Below, piece by piece: positions 45,096 through 55,844 of a stretch of 64,000 nucleotides of DNA. The position numbers and the translations under genes are program-made. Position 1 is the first letter of the stretch, and the number at the start of each line of letters is the position of its first letter. This DNA comes from Chloroflexota bacterium. Lineage in GTDB: Bacteria; Chloroflexota; Chloroflexia; Chloroheliales; Chloroheliaceae. A model generated the notes under the pieces. The model had not been told where the DNA came from. It worked only from the letters and a program-made list of their open reading frames with translations, and searched no databases. The DNA lies in contig JAQBPB010000021.1 of the NCBI GenBank assembly GCA_028287745.1, forward strand, positions 62,001-126,000, in the 5' to 3' direction.

Positions 45096-45950
45096 ATGAT
45101 TGGTGGACTTGGTGAAATAGCCAAAGGTATGGGCGTAACGCTGAGGAACTTCTTTAAGAAGCCCATCACAGTGGAATACCCCAAGCATATGCGTAACTAT
45201 CACCCGCGCTTCCGGGGCGCGGTGGGCTTTGTGCGCGACCAGGAAACCGGCAAAGAGCGCTGCGTGGGCTGCGGGCTTTGCTCGGCGGTCTGTCCGGCTA
45301 ACTGCCTGACCGTCGTGCCGGGAGTCGATGAAGTCGGTATCCGCAATGCCAGAATTTATCTTTATGATATGAGCCGGTGTGTTTTTTGCGGGATGTGCGT
45401 GGAAGTTTGCCCTGAACTGGCCCTGGTTATGACCCACGAGTTTGAACTGGCCGTAAACGACCGGAGCGAACTGGTTCTGGACACCGAGGCGATGCTGGCC
45501 CTGTCTGACCGCGAACTGGCCCGGACCGGCCAGGCGATTGAAGAACCGGGCTTCCCGGCGATCACTGATGCTCCAAGCGGTTTTGCCCGGCACGATGAAC
45601 TCGACCCCCGGATTCAGCGCGGCAAATTCCAGAGCCACCAGCCTTTGCTGGGGACCGCGCCGCACGGCTATCCGATGCCCTATAGCGATTATCTCAAAAA
45701 AGTTCAGAGCGGCCAGCCGCTGGCCCAGGGTAATATGCCGCCGGTGCTGCGCGAAATCCAGAACCAGTACCTGCCGGACGACCAGAAACTTCCGATGCCC
45801 AAGGCCGCCCAGACCATGGCAAATGAAGAGAAGACCGTGCGCACTCGCCTTATAACCGGGGCCGATGAACCGCTCCGCCAGCATGACTATCGTGAGGACA
45901 ATCCGGGCCGGATTTTTGACACCGGCAAGCGGGACCCCAAACGCAAGTAA
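45096..45950 (+). CDS. nuoI: NADH-quinone oxidoreductase subunit I
   Basis: Ferredoxin-like subunit that carries clusters N6a and N6b. The 284-residue protein has Cys56/59/62/66 (CVGCGLCSAVCP) and Cys95/98/101/105 (CVFCGMCVEVCP). After about residue 150 it continues for over 100 residues of Pro/Gln/Lys-rich sequence not found in the 180-residue Escherichia coli protein. CAAGGAG precedes the ATG. In a complex without NuoEFG this subunit would be the likely entry point for electrons; that is inference. Confidence 0.95.
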   Translation: MIGGLGEIAKGMGVTLRNFFKKPITVEYPKHMRNYHPRFRGAVGFVRDQETGKERCVGCGLCSAVCPANCLTVVPGVDEVGIRNARIYLYDMSRCVFCGMCVEVCPELALVMTHEFELAVNDRSELVLDTEAMLALSDRELARTGQAIEEPGFPAITDAPSGFARHDELDPRIQRGKFQSHQPLLGTAPHGYPMPYSDYLKKVQSGQPLAQGNMPPVLREIQNQYLPDDQKLPMPKAAQTMANEEKTVRTRLITGADEPLRQHDYREDNPGRIFDTGKRDPKRK

Positions 45951-45959
45951 ACCTGAGAT

Positions 45960-45995
45960 GGCCGGAAATAGCTGCAAGGGTAGAGGTTCCCGGCC
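45960..45995 (+). other. intercistronic hairpin, nuoI-nuoJ
   Basis: GGCCGGAA at 45960-45967 pairs with TTCCCGGCC at 45987-45995 with one bulged C. No T-run follows. Confidence 0.5.
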
Positions 45996-46051
45996 TGGTA
46001 GGAAACGGACTGCTCACAGCTTGGTTTAAGTAAAACTATAGGAATTAAAAA

Positions 46052-46855
46052 ATGGTGCTTGAGCAAATAATCTTCCTGGTGCTGGCGGTGCTGGCAACGG
46101 TTTCCGCCCTGGGAATGATATCAATGAAGGACCCGGTCCACTCGGCCCTGCTGCTAGTGTTCACTTTCTTCAACCTGGCCGCTATTTACCTGGTGCTGGG
46201 CGCGGAATTTCTGGCCGCTATCCAGATCCTGGTTTACGCCGGGGCGATTGTAGTATTGTTCCTGTTTGTAATGATGCTGCTGCAGGTCCGGCCCGGCCCG
46301 AGTTTTTACAAGTTGCGCTTTTTCCAGAGCCGGGTTGGTCCGGTTATCGCCCTGGTCTTTTTAGCCGAAGTGCTGCTGGTAGTATTCGCTTCCAGCTTTA
46401 TGCTCAACGGCGGCCGAATCACCAACCCGGCCAATACCCAGGCGGCCCAGGTAGCGGCGGCGGTCCGCTATTCGACCGAAGCGGTGGTGCCGTTTACGGA
46501 TGCAAACGGCAATACTGTCGGCGGGACCGGCCTCGGCCTGAAAGAAAATGTAACCAGCGGCCATACGGCCCTGCTTGGCAAAGAGCTTTACAGCACTTTC
46601 CTGTTTCCTTTTGAAATTGCATCTTTGATCCTGTTGATTGCCGCGATTGGCGCGATAGTTATCGCCCGCCGCAGCCTGGAACATGACGCGGGTGACGAAA
46701 GAGGCCCCACGGAAGTTGGACGCGGCCTCAGCCTGGCCGGCCCGATGCCCGGCAGCCCGCAGGCCATTGAGATGGAAGAATTAGATAAAGAACTGGCTGC
46801 TAAAAACCCTAAAGCCGGACGCGGCGAAGAGCGCCGGTTGATTATGAAGAAATAA
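46052..46855 (+). CDS. nuoJ: NADH-quinone oxidoreductase subunit J
   Basis: Membrane subunit of 267 residues with five helices. The conserved DPVHSALLLVFTFFNLAAIYLVLGAEFLAAIQILVYAGAIVVLFLFVMML block is present (helices 2-3). A long periplasmic or loop stretch (about 120-175) and a charged C-terminal tail (about 205-267) make it longer than most NuoJ. AGGAA precedes the ATG; nuoK follows after 16 bases. Confidence 0.95.
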   Translation: MVLEQIIFLVLAVLATVSALGMISMKDPVHSALLLVFTFFNLAAIYLVLGAEFLAAIQILVYAGAIVVLFLFVMMLLQVRPGPSFYKLRFFQSRVGPVIALVFLAEVLLVVFASSFMLNGGRITNPANTQAAQVAAAVRYSTEAVVPFTDANGNTVGGTGLGLKENVTSGHTALLGKELYSTFLFPFEIASLILLIAAIGAIVIARRSLEHDAGDERGPTEVGRGLSLAGPMPGSPQAIEMEELDKELAAKNPKAGRGEERRLIMKK

Positions 46856-46871
46856 AGGCGAGGAGTAAAAA

Positions 46872-47183
46872 ATGGTACCCGTAGCCTGGTATTTAATTCT
46901 CAGTGGAATCCTTTTCTCGATTGGTATGGCCGGGGTCTTAATCCGGCGAAACGTGCTGGTTATCTTCATGTGCGTCGAGCTGATGATGAACGCGGTAAAT
47001 ATCAGCCTGGTCGCCTTCGCCCGTTCCTTTAACACCGGTATAAACTTCACCGGAGACGCTTTCGTAATCTTTGTAGTTACAGTGGCGGCAGCCGAAGCAG
47101 CGGTGGGCCTGGCTATTATCGTCAGTATGTCCCGCCAGAGCGACTCGATTGACGCGGACCAGATTGACCTGCTTAAAGAATAA
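46872..47183 (+). CDS. nuoK: NADH-quinone oxidoreductase subunit K
   Basis: Three-helix subunit of 103 residues with the two buried glutamates of the proton path, in MCVELMMNAVNISLVAF and VVTVAAAEAAVGLAIIV. Length and layout are typical. GAGGAG lies just upstream of the ATG. Confidence 0.97.
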   Translation: MVPVAWYLILSGILFSIGMAGVLIRRNVLVIFMCVELMMNAVNISLVAFARSFNTGINFTGDAFVIFVVTVAAAEAAVGLAIIVSMSRQSDSIDADQIDLLKE

Positions 47184-47211
47184 CCCGGAACCAAATTTAA
47201 CCCTGACAGCA

Positions 47212-47242
47212 GGAAGAATAAAAGTGCTCGTTTATTTCTTCC
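47212..47242 (+). other. intercistronic hairpin, nuoK-nuoL
   Basis: GGAAGAATAAA at 47212-47222 pairs with TTTATTTCTTCC at 47231-47242 with one bulge. A second small hairpin, TATGGA/TCCATA, lies at about 47284-47303. No terminator T-run. Confidence 0.5.
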
Positions 47243-47332
47243 CGGTCAAACGCGCAGTGAATGACTAGCGAGTTGAAAAAGGTCTATGGATAATCCGTCC
47301 ATAAGCCAAAACCAAAATTCCCCGAGGTAGGA

Positions 47333-49924
<2,592 letters not shown>

Positions 49925-49942
49925 GAAAAGAAGAAAGAAATC

Positions 49943-51835
49943 ATGCTTTCTGCAATGACTTACATACCGCTGATTGGAGCGGTGATAATAGCAATCCTGC
50001 CCTCGCGTAACCCCAACGCCTACCGCTGGATTGCCCTGCTGACTACGGGTATTAACTTCGCCCTGTCGCTCTACACTACCCTGACCTTCGTGCGCGGCCA
50101 GGCGGGTTACCAGTTTGAGGAAAAAGCCCGCTGGATTGACTCAATCGGGGCGGGTTACCACATGGGCGTAGACGGCGTTTCGGTCCTGATGGTCCAGCTT
50201 AACGGCTTGCTCTTTTTGATAGCGATACTGGTAAGCTGGTATCCCATCCAGAAGCGCGTGCGCGAATACTATGTGGCGATACTTTTGTTGAATGTAGGGC
50301 TGGTCGGCGTCTTTTGCGCGCTGGACTTCTTCCTGTTCTACATCTTCTGGGAGCTGGTCCTCATCCCGATGGCAATCCTGATCGGGGTCTGGGGCGGTGC
50401 CAACCGCGTTTACGCCGCCTACAAATTCTTCATCTATACCCTGGTGGGCAGCCTCTTAATGCTGGTGGCGATTATCGCTCTCTACTTCCAGGCCCAGCCG
50501 CTGGTCGGCCGCTTTACCCTGGATATTGTCGAAATCACCAACGCTACGGCAAACCGGCCGCTGGACTACACCTTCCAGATCCTGGCCTTCCTGGCCTTCG
50601 GGTCGGCCTTTGCCATTAAAGTACCGCTCTGGCCGTTTCACACCTGGCTGCCGGACGCTCACACCGAAGCGCCTACGGCCGGTAGTGTCATCCTGGCCGG
50701 GACGATGCTTAAAATGGGCTGCTACGGCTTTATCCGCTTCAATCTGCCGCTCTTCCCGGACGCCAGCAAGGATTTAGCGCCCCTGATGATTGGCCTGGCA
50801 ATTATCGCGATTATCTACGGCGCGATGGTCGCCCTGGTCCAGCCTGACATGAAGAAGCTGGTGGCCTATTCCTCGGTCAGCCACATGGGTTTTGTAATCC
50901 TGGGCCTGTTTACTTTCGCCTATGGTTTGGGCGGGCAATCCGGCAGGACTACCGACCGCTTGCTTTTAGCCAATACCCAGGCCTTCGAGGGCGCGGTCTT
51001 CGTAATGTTCGCTCACGGCCTGTTGACCGGCGGCCTCTTTTTGGGGGTCGGGGTGGTCTATGAGCGGCTGCATACCAGGGACATCAAGACGATTCAAAAT
51101 ACTACCCGGGTTGCCAGCCGGATGCCGGTCTATTCAACGGTATTCATGATATTTGCGATGGGTTCGCTCGGCTTGCCGGGCATATCCGGGTTCGTGGGCG
51201 AGTTTTTAGTTATGCAGGGAGCCTTCCGGGTGAACGGCTGGCTGGCCTTTGCGACTTCTTTCGTGATTATTTTTGCCGCTATTTACCTGCTCTGGATGTA
51301 CCAGCGGGTCTTCTTTGGTAAGGTTGGCGATTATGACCCGGCAGTAGCCCTGTCCCACGGTGCCGGACACCACGATGAGAGCCACGGCACCCTGGCCGCT
51401 GATAACGCAGCTACCAACCAGTCCGGCCCGGCAGCCGGGGCCGACAACACTTTCCACGGCGAACACGGCAAGCACCCGACTCCCGACAGCGAGAAATTCG
51501 GGGGCGGCGGGGCGGCCGGAATTGATACCAACCGGGTTGGTACCGACTCTTTACCGGAAAAAGGTTCGACCCACGCTGTCCCCGCTAAAGGTCACGATAC
51601 CGGTCACGGCAAGCACCATCCTGACCCGGATGTCCTGGCAAACGGCGCGAAATTTCCCGACCTGAATTTGCCGGAAGGGCTGGCCTTGATTCCCCTGGCT
51701 ATCCTTTCGATTTTAGTCGGCATATTTCCGGCCTGGGTGCTGGATTTCTTAACTACCAGCGGCAGCCAGCTTACGATTACTATGGTGGAACATTCCAATA
51801 CCCTGGCGGAAATAGCCCGGACGGTTGGTAAATAA
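49943..51835 (+). CDS. nuoM: NADH-quinone oxidoreductase subunit M
   Basis: Antiporter-like subunit of 630 residues with about fourteen helices. Key motifs: FYIFWELVLIPMAILIGVWGG (proton-path Glu), IKVPLWPFHTWLPDAHTEAPTAGSVILAG, VAYSSVSHMGFVILG and GLPGISGFVGEFLVM. A loop of about 90 residues (472-562) before the last helix is unusual: it holds twelve histidines plus Asp/Gly-rich stretches. The start ATG is 18 bases after nuoL. Confidence 0.95.
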   Translation: MLSAMTYIPLIGAVIIAILPSRNPNAYRWIALLTTGINFALSLYTTLTFVRGQAGYQFEEKARWIDSIGAGYHMGVDGVSVLMVQLNGLLFLIAILVSWYPIQKRVREYYVAILLLNVGLVGVFCALDFFLFYIFWELVLIPMAILIGVWGGANRVYAAYKFFIYTLVGSLLMLVAIIALYFQAQPLVGRFTLDIVEITNATANRPLDYTFQILAFLAFGSAFAIKVPLWPFHTWLPDAHTEAPTAGSVILAGTMLKMGCYGFIRFNLPLFPDASKDLAPLMIGLAIIAIIYGAMVALVQPDMKKLVAYSSVSHMGFVILGLFTFAYGLGGQSGRTTDRLLLANTQAFEGAVFVMFAHGLLTGGLFLGVGVVYERLHTRDIKTIQNTTRVASRMPVYSTVFMIFAMGSLGLPGISGFVGEFLVMQGAFRVNGWLAFATSFVIIFAAIYLLWMYQRVFFGKVGDYDPAVALSHGAGHHDESHGTLAADNAATNQSGPAAGADNTFHGEHGKHPTPDSEKFGGGGAAGIDTNRVGTDSLPEKGSTHAVPAKGHDTGHGKHHPDPDVLANGAKFPDLNLPEGLALIPLAILSILVGIFPAWVLDFLTTSGSQLTITMVEHSNTLAEIARTVGK

Positions 51836-51870
51836 ATTAAAACTTTAACCCGAACAGGGAGAGACGAAAA

Positions 51871-53430
51871 GTGTCTTTCTTAACAAACACTTTGTTACAG
51901 ATTTCCACGGCCAAGCCATCCTTCAGTGGTGATGATTTGTACCGCATTCTGCCGGAACTAATCGTGCTGGTCATGGCGGTGCTGATAGTCATTCTGGATT
52001 TGTTTTTACCGAAGCGCTCCCGCCCGGCCCTGGGCTACCTGGCTATCGCCGGGTATGTCGCGGCCCTGGTAGCCACCGCGTCGCTTTTCTACTATGGTAA
52101 TCCCAATAAAACCTCTTTTAGCGGGATGTTCATACGGGATGATTTCAGCTCTTTCTTTGAAATCATCTTTTTGATCAGCGGTATCCTGGTGGTGCTGGTT
52201 ACGCCCAGTTATTCTCTTAAGCGGGGTATTCCTATCGGGGAGACCTATGCTATCCAGGCTTTTTCAGTCCTGGGTATGATGATTGTAGGCGCGTCCGGCG
52301 ACCTGATGGCGATTTTTGTTGGGATTGAGTTAACCTCGATTTGCAGCTATATCCTGACCGGCTTTGCCCGGAACGATCCCGGTTCGGCCGAGGGTTCCTT
52401 GAAGTACTTCCTGCTGGGTATTTTCGCTACGGCCATCCTGGTCTATGGTATGACCTGGACCTTTGGTATGACCGGTTCGACCAACCTTGTAGCGATCAGC
52501 CAGAGCATCCAGCGCAATGGGCTGGCCACCGACCCCGGGTTAACCCTGGGTATGCTGCTGATGGTAGTGGGTTTCGGCTTCAAAATAGCGGCCGTACCGT
52601 TCCACCTATGGACACCAGACGCCTATGAGGGGGCGCCTACGCCTGTCGCGGCATTTATGTCGGTTGGGCCTAAAGCGGCCGGGTTCGCGGCCCTGCTGCG
52701 GGTCCTTATCCAGGGTTTGCCGGAACTGGCGGCCCAGTGGTCGGTAATTATCGCGGTGCTGGCGGTCCTGACCATGACTCTCGGTAACGTGGTCGCGATT
52801 GCCCAGACCAGCGTCAAGCGCATGCTGGCCTATTCCTCAATTGCCCATACTGGCTATATTATGGTCGGGTTGGCCGCTTACGCCAATACAAGTTCACCGG
52901 AAAGACAGAACGATGCTATTTCGTCGGTGCTGATTTATTCGCTGATCTATGTATTTATGAATATGGGGGCTTTCGCCATCCTGATTTACGTCCAGAACCG
53001 CCAGGGCGGGCCGGATGTAGATGATTTCGACGGCCTGGGGACGTGGGCGCCGGGAATTGCCCTGGCCATGGCTTTCTGCCTGCTGTCCCTGACCGGTATC
53101 CCGCCAACGGGCGGTTTCCTGGGCAAGTTCTACGTCTTCCGGGCGGCGATTGATAACGGCTATACCTGGCTGGCTATCGTGGGTGTGCTGAACAGCGCCG
53201 TGTCGGCTTTCTTCTACCTGCGGATAATCTACACTATGTACTTTAACCCGCTAAAAGATGAGGCGCGGGCGAAACTCCAACCGACCAAAACCGGCTTTAT
53301 TACCGCCGGGGTAGTCGTAATCTGCATCGCCATTCTGCTGCTGGGTATTTTCCCCGACCCGGCCCTGAACCTGGCCCGTGACGGGGCTAATCCGCTTATC
53401 TATGTGGTTAGGGCCACCAGCGGTTCCTGA
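51871..53430 (+). CDS. nuoN: NADH-quinone oxidoreductase subunit N
   Basis: Antiporter-like subunit of 519 residues with about fourteen helices. Motifs: MAIFVGIELTSICSYILTGFARND, KIAAVPFHLWTPDAYEGAPTPVAAFMSVGPKAAGFAALLR, MLAYSSIAHTGYIMVGL and LSLTGIPPTGGFLGKFYVF. GTG start with GGGAGAG upstream. It ends with an ordinary TGA stop, showing that TGA normally terminates here. Last gene of the operon, followed by a strong terminator. Confidence 0.96.
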   Translation: MSFLTNTLLQISTAKPSFSGDDLYRILPELIVLVMAVLIVILDLFLPKRSRPALGYLAIAGYVAALVATASLFYYGNPNKTSFSGMFIRDDFSSFFEIIFLISGILVVLVTPSYSLKRGIPIGETYAIQAFSVLGMMIVGASGDLMAIFVGIELTSICSYILTGFARNDPGSAEGSLKYFLLGIFATAILVYGMTWTFGMTGSTNLVAISQSIQRNGLATDPGLTLGMLLMVVGFGFKIAAVPFHLWTPDAYEGAPTPVAAFMSVGPKAAGFAALLRVLIQGLPELAAQWSVIIAVLAVLTMTLGNVVAIAQTSVKRMLAYSSIAHTGYIMVGLAAYANTSSPERQNDAISSVLIYSLIYVFMNMGAFAILIYVQNRQGGPDVDDFDGLGTWAPGIALAMAFCLLSLTGIPPTGGFLGKFYVFRAAIDNGYTWLAIVGVLNSAVSAFFYLRIIYTMYFNPLKDEARAKLQPTKTGFITAGVVVICIAILLLGIFPDPALNLARDGANPLIYVVRATSGS

Positions 53431-53457
53431 ACCGGGTTTAACTTTTTCTAAAGACTT

Positions 53458-53486
53458 AAAGAGGCCGCTAGTGGCCTCTTTTTTAT
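53458..53486 (+). terminator. terminator of the nuo operon
   Basis: AAAGAGGCC at 53458-53466 pairs with GGCCTCTTT at 53473-53481, followed by a T-run. Confidence 0.92.
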
Positions 53487-53598
53487 TTTAACGTTTGCTG
53501 TCTGCTGAGACTATTCCTACTTCTATTGTACAAACCTTTGAATCATGCTACTTTTACCTGTAGAAAACATTCACAAAAAAGCCACACGAGGAGATTAT

Positions 53599-53988
53599 AT
53601 GGGTTATCTTAAAGGGATTCTACATACCAATCTAACCATCGCGCCGGGACCGGAAGCCATTGAGCAGGCCCGCCGTTTTTATGTGGACTTATTAGGGGTA
53701 GGCGTACTGGACCGCCCCGCCGAAACCGATAACGGTATCCCCGGTTTCTGGCTGGATTGTGGCAACGGCCAGCAAATTCATATCAGTTCCGAGCCGGACC
53801 CCGAAAAATATAACGGGCCGAGCAAGCGCCACACCGCTTTTCAGGTAGAGAATATTGACCAGCTTGCCGCCGATTTGAAGGCGGCGGGGACCGAGATCCA
53901 GGTTCAGGAACAACAGTTTTCAGGAATGCGCCGCATTTTCGCCCGCGACCCCTGGGGAAATGGCCTGGAACTGGTCGAGATAAATTAG
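53599..53988 (+). CDS. VOC (glyoxalase/bleomycin-resistance fold) protein
   Basis: A 129-residue single-module VOC protein with the patterns LTIAPGPEAIEQARRFYVDLLG, HTAFQVENIDQLAADLKAAG and the closing FARDPWGNGLELVEI. Possible metal ligands are the early His in ILHTN, His in QQIHISSE, His in KRHTAFQV and the final Glu. I chose the ATG at 53599 for GAGGAG upstream; the frame is open from 53545. The substrate is unknown. The panE-like gene follows at 42 bases and may be co-transcribed. Confidence 0.88.
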   Translation: MGYLKGILHTNLTIAPGPEAIEQARRFYVDLLGVGVLDRPAETDNGIPGFWLDCGNGQQIHISSEPDPEKYNGPSKRHTAFQVENIDQLAADLKAAGTEIQVQEQQFSGMRRIFARDPWGNGLELVEIN

Positions 53989-54029
53989 ATTGTTAGATTT
54001 ATAACAAACTTGTAGGGGTTGAGATAGTT

Positions 54030-54959
54030 ATGAGACTTGCAATTGTAACGGCGGGTGCCGTAGGTGGCTATTTTGGCAGCTTGTTGGCTGGCAAGGGCGC
54101 TGAAATAACTTTTGTCGCCAGGGGCGAACATTTGAAAGTATTGTGTGAAACCGGTCTGACCCTCAATAAACCGGATGGTACTTTATTCGTACCACCTGAC
54201 CAATACCGGGCCACCGAAAATGCCGCCCAGGCCGTAAAGGGTGCCGATATGGTCCTTTTTGCGGTAAAGTCCTATGATACCCGCGAGGTGGCTATGGCTT
54301 TGCTGCCGGGCCTGGGCGAAAACGTTCCGGTCCTATCGCTGCAAAATGGGGTTGAGAACGAAGACCTTCTAAGCGCTATAGTGGAACCGCAGCGCACCGC
54401 CGGGGGGGTGGCTTATGTGTTCGCTCAGTTGACCGCGCCTGGGGAAATAACGGCTAATAATGTCGGGAAAATGGTGATTGCCGACAGGACTATGGCCGGT
54501 GGACCGGTGGCCCACCTGGCCGAGTTAACCGCTTTGTGCGCGGCGGCCAATGTGCCGTTCGAAACTACGTCCGATATTGGCAAGACTAAATGGAGCAAGC
54601 TGGTCTATAACAGCGCGTTGAACGGCTGGACAACTTACCGCCAGACGACCCTGGACCGGCTTCTAGCCGACCCGGTAACTCGGCGGGACTTTGAGCAGAC
54701 GCTACGTGAAACGGCCGCTGTAGCCCTTGCCCTGGGAATTAAACTGGATGACGATCTGGTAGAACAAACTATGGACCGGGCCATGAAGGTGGGAGCGGTG
54801 GGCAGTTCGATGCTGGCCGATTTAGAGATGGGACGCAAGCTTGAGTTTGAGGCTTTGAACGGCTATATCGTCCGGAAAGGGCGCGAGGTTGGTATCCACA
54901 CGCCCTATAATGCCATGCTTTCGCGGGAACTGGCCGCGCTAAATCTATCCAGGAATTAA
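54030..54959 (+). CDS. panE: ketopantoate reductase family protein (PanE/ApbA)
   Basis: NADPH-dependent reductase of 309 residues. The N-terminal Rossmann fold has AGAVGGYFGSLLA (a GxGxxG variant), FAVKSYDT, and LQNGVENE. The C-terminal helical domain has the conserved KTKWSKLVYNSALN with the catalytic Lys, and the end region LEFEALNGYIVRKGREVGIHTPYN. The family makes pantoate for coenzyme A, but several relatives reduce other 2-keto acids, so the symbol is by family. It overlaps the convergent TPR gene by four bases. Confidence 0.9.
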   Translation: MRLAIVTAGAVGGYFGSLLAGKGAEITFVARGEHLKVLCETGLTLNKPDGTLFVPPDQYRATENAAQAVKGADMVLFAVKSYDTREVAMALLPGLGENVPVLSLQNGVENEDLLSAIVEPQRTAGGVAYVFAQLTAPGEITANNVGKMVIADRTMAGGPVAHLAELTALCAAANVPFETTSDIGKTKWSKLVYNSALNGWTTYRQTTLDRLLADPVTRRDFEQTLRETAAVALALGIKLDDDLVEQTMDRAMKVGAVGSSMLADLEMGRKLEFEALNGYIVRKGREVGIHTPYNAMLSRELAALNLSRN

Positions 54960-55663
54960 GCGCTGGTTTTAGACCGGATGAGTTCAATTAACCGCCGGGA
55001 AACCACCGGGTTAGGGCTGGCAGGTAGATACGCTTCGAACTGGTCGGCCAGTTGCCGCATGGAGGGGCCGAGCAGCCCTTCCTTATCCAGTTCCAGGGCC
55101 GTTTCGATGTCCTGTACGCCCATGTCGTAAAGCTCCGGGTAATGCCGGGCAAGGGCAAAGGCCAGGTTGGCCCTGGTCAGGTAGTGGCCCGGTCTGTCCG
55201 GTTCCAGCTTGATTACCGAGGTCATATCGCGTAGGGCATCCTCCGCTATGCCCTTGTTCGAAAAAAAAGAAGCCCGGCTGAGCAGGTTTTCAGCGGTAGG
55301 TCCCAGGTCGAGCGCGTCGTTCAAATCGCCCAGGGCCGCAGCATCTTTGCCCAGGGCCAGGTGAATCACACTGCGCCCGGCGTAGAGCGCCGCTGTAGGC
55401 TCAATCTGAATGGCGGCCGAGTAGTCAGCCAGGGCTTCTTCATAACGTTCCAACTCGAATAAAATGCGTCCCCGGTTCCAGTAATTAACCGCCTCTTCGG
55501 GAGCCAGCCTGATGGCCTGGCTTATATATTCGATTGCCCGGGTGTAATCACCCGCTTGCAGGCGAAGAATGGCGGCCTGGTTCCAGTTGTGGGGCGATTG
55601 GGGGTCTTTGGCTATTTCGGCCTCGGCCTCGGCCAGCCCGGCCTCTTTCTGATTATCCGGCAT
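54956..55663 (-). CDS. tetratricopeptide-repeat protein
   Basis: A 235-residue soluble protein built of about five TPR units: SPHNWNQAAILRLQAGDYTRAIEYIS, AVNYWNRGRILFELERYEEALADYS, AALYAGRSVIHLALGKDAAALGDLN, and two weaker ones. TPR proteins are scaffolds for protein contacts; no partner is indicated. A near-consensus promoter lies upstream. The C-terminus overlaps the panE-like gene by four bases on the other strand. Confidence 0.88.
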   Translation of the reverse strand: MPDNQKEAGLAEAEAEIAKDPQSPHNWNQAAILRLQAGDYTRAIEYISQAIRLAPEEAVNYWNRGRILFELERYEEALADYSAAIQIEPTAALYAGRSVIHLALGKDAAALGDLNDALDLGPTAENLLSRASFFSNKGIAEDALRDMTSVIKLEPDRPGHYLTRANLAFALARHYPELYDMGVQDIETALELDKEGLLGPSMRQLADQFEAYLPASPNPVVSRRLIELIRSKTSA

Positions 55664-55720
55664 TATAATCTTTCAGTTAGTGGTTTTATGGTAGTTATTC
55701 CTGTACTTAAATCACTAAAA

Positions 55721-55749
55721 AGTATACTTTTATAGAATTTGTGTGTCAA
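55721..55749 (-). promoter_or_regulatory. promoter of the TPR gene
   Basis: On the minus strand TTGACA (55749-55744), a 17-base spacer, and TATACT (55726-55721). The -35 is the exact consensus. Confidence 0.82.
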
Positions 55750-55756
55750 ATTGGTC

Positions 55757-55784
55757 TTGTCGTTGTCAGTTATAAAGATATAAT
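55757..55784 (+). promoter_or_regulatory. promoter of polX
   Basis: TTGTCG at 55757-55762, a 16-base spacer, and TATAAT at 55779-55784. It lies next to the divergent TPR promoter. Confidence 0.65.
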
Positions 55785-55844
55785 ATTACGACGCTGCAAG
55801 TTAATTGGTTAGCTGAATGTATTGGATCACGTGAAAGCAAAAGG

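Noticed and set aside
45063..45977. 304-codon minus-strand ORF opposite nuoI
   Set aside because: NuoI and its eight cluster cysteines are unmistakable on the plus strand.
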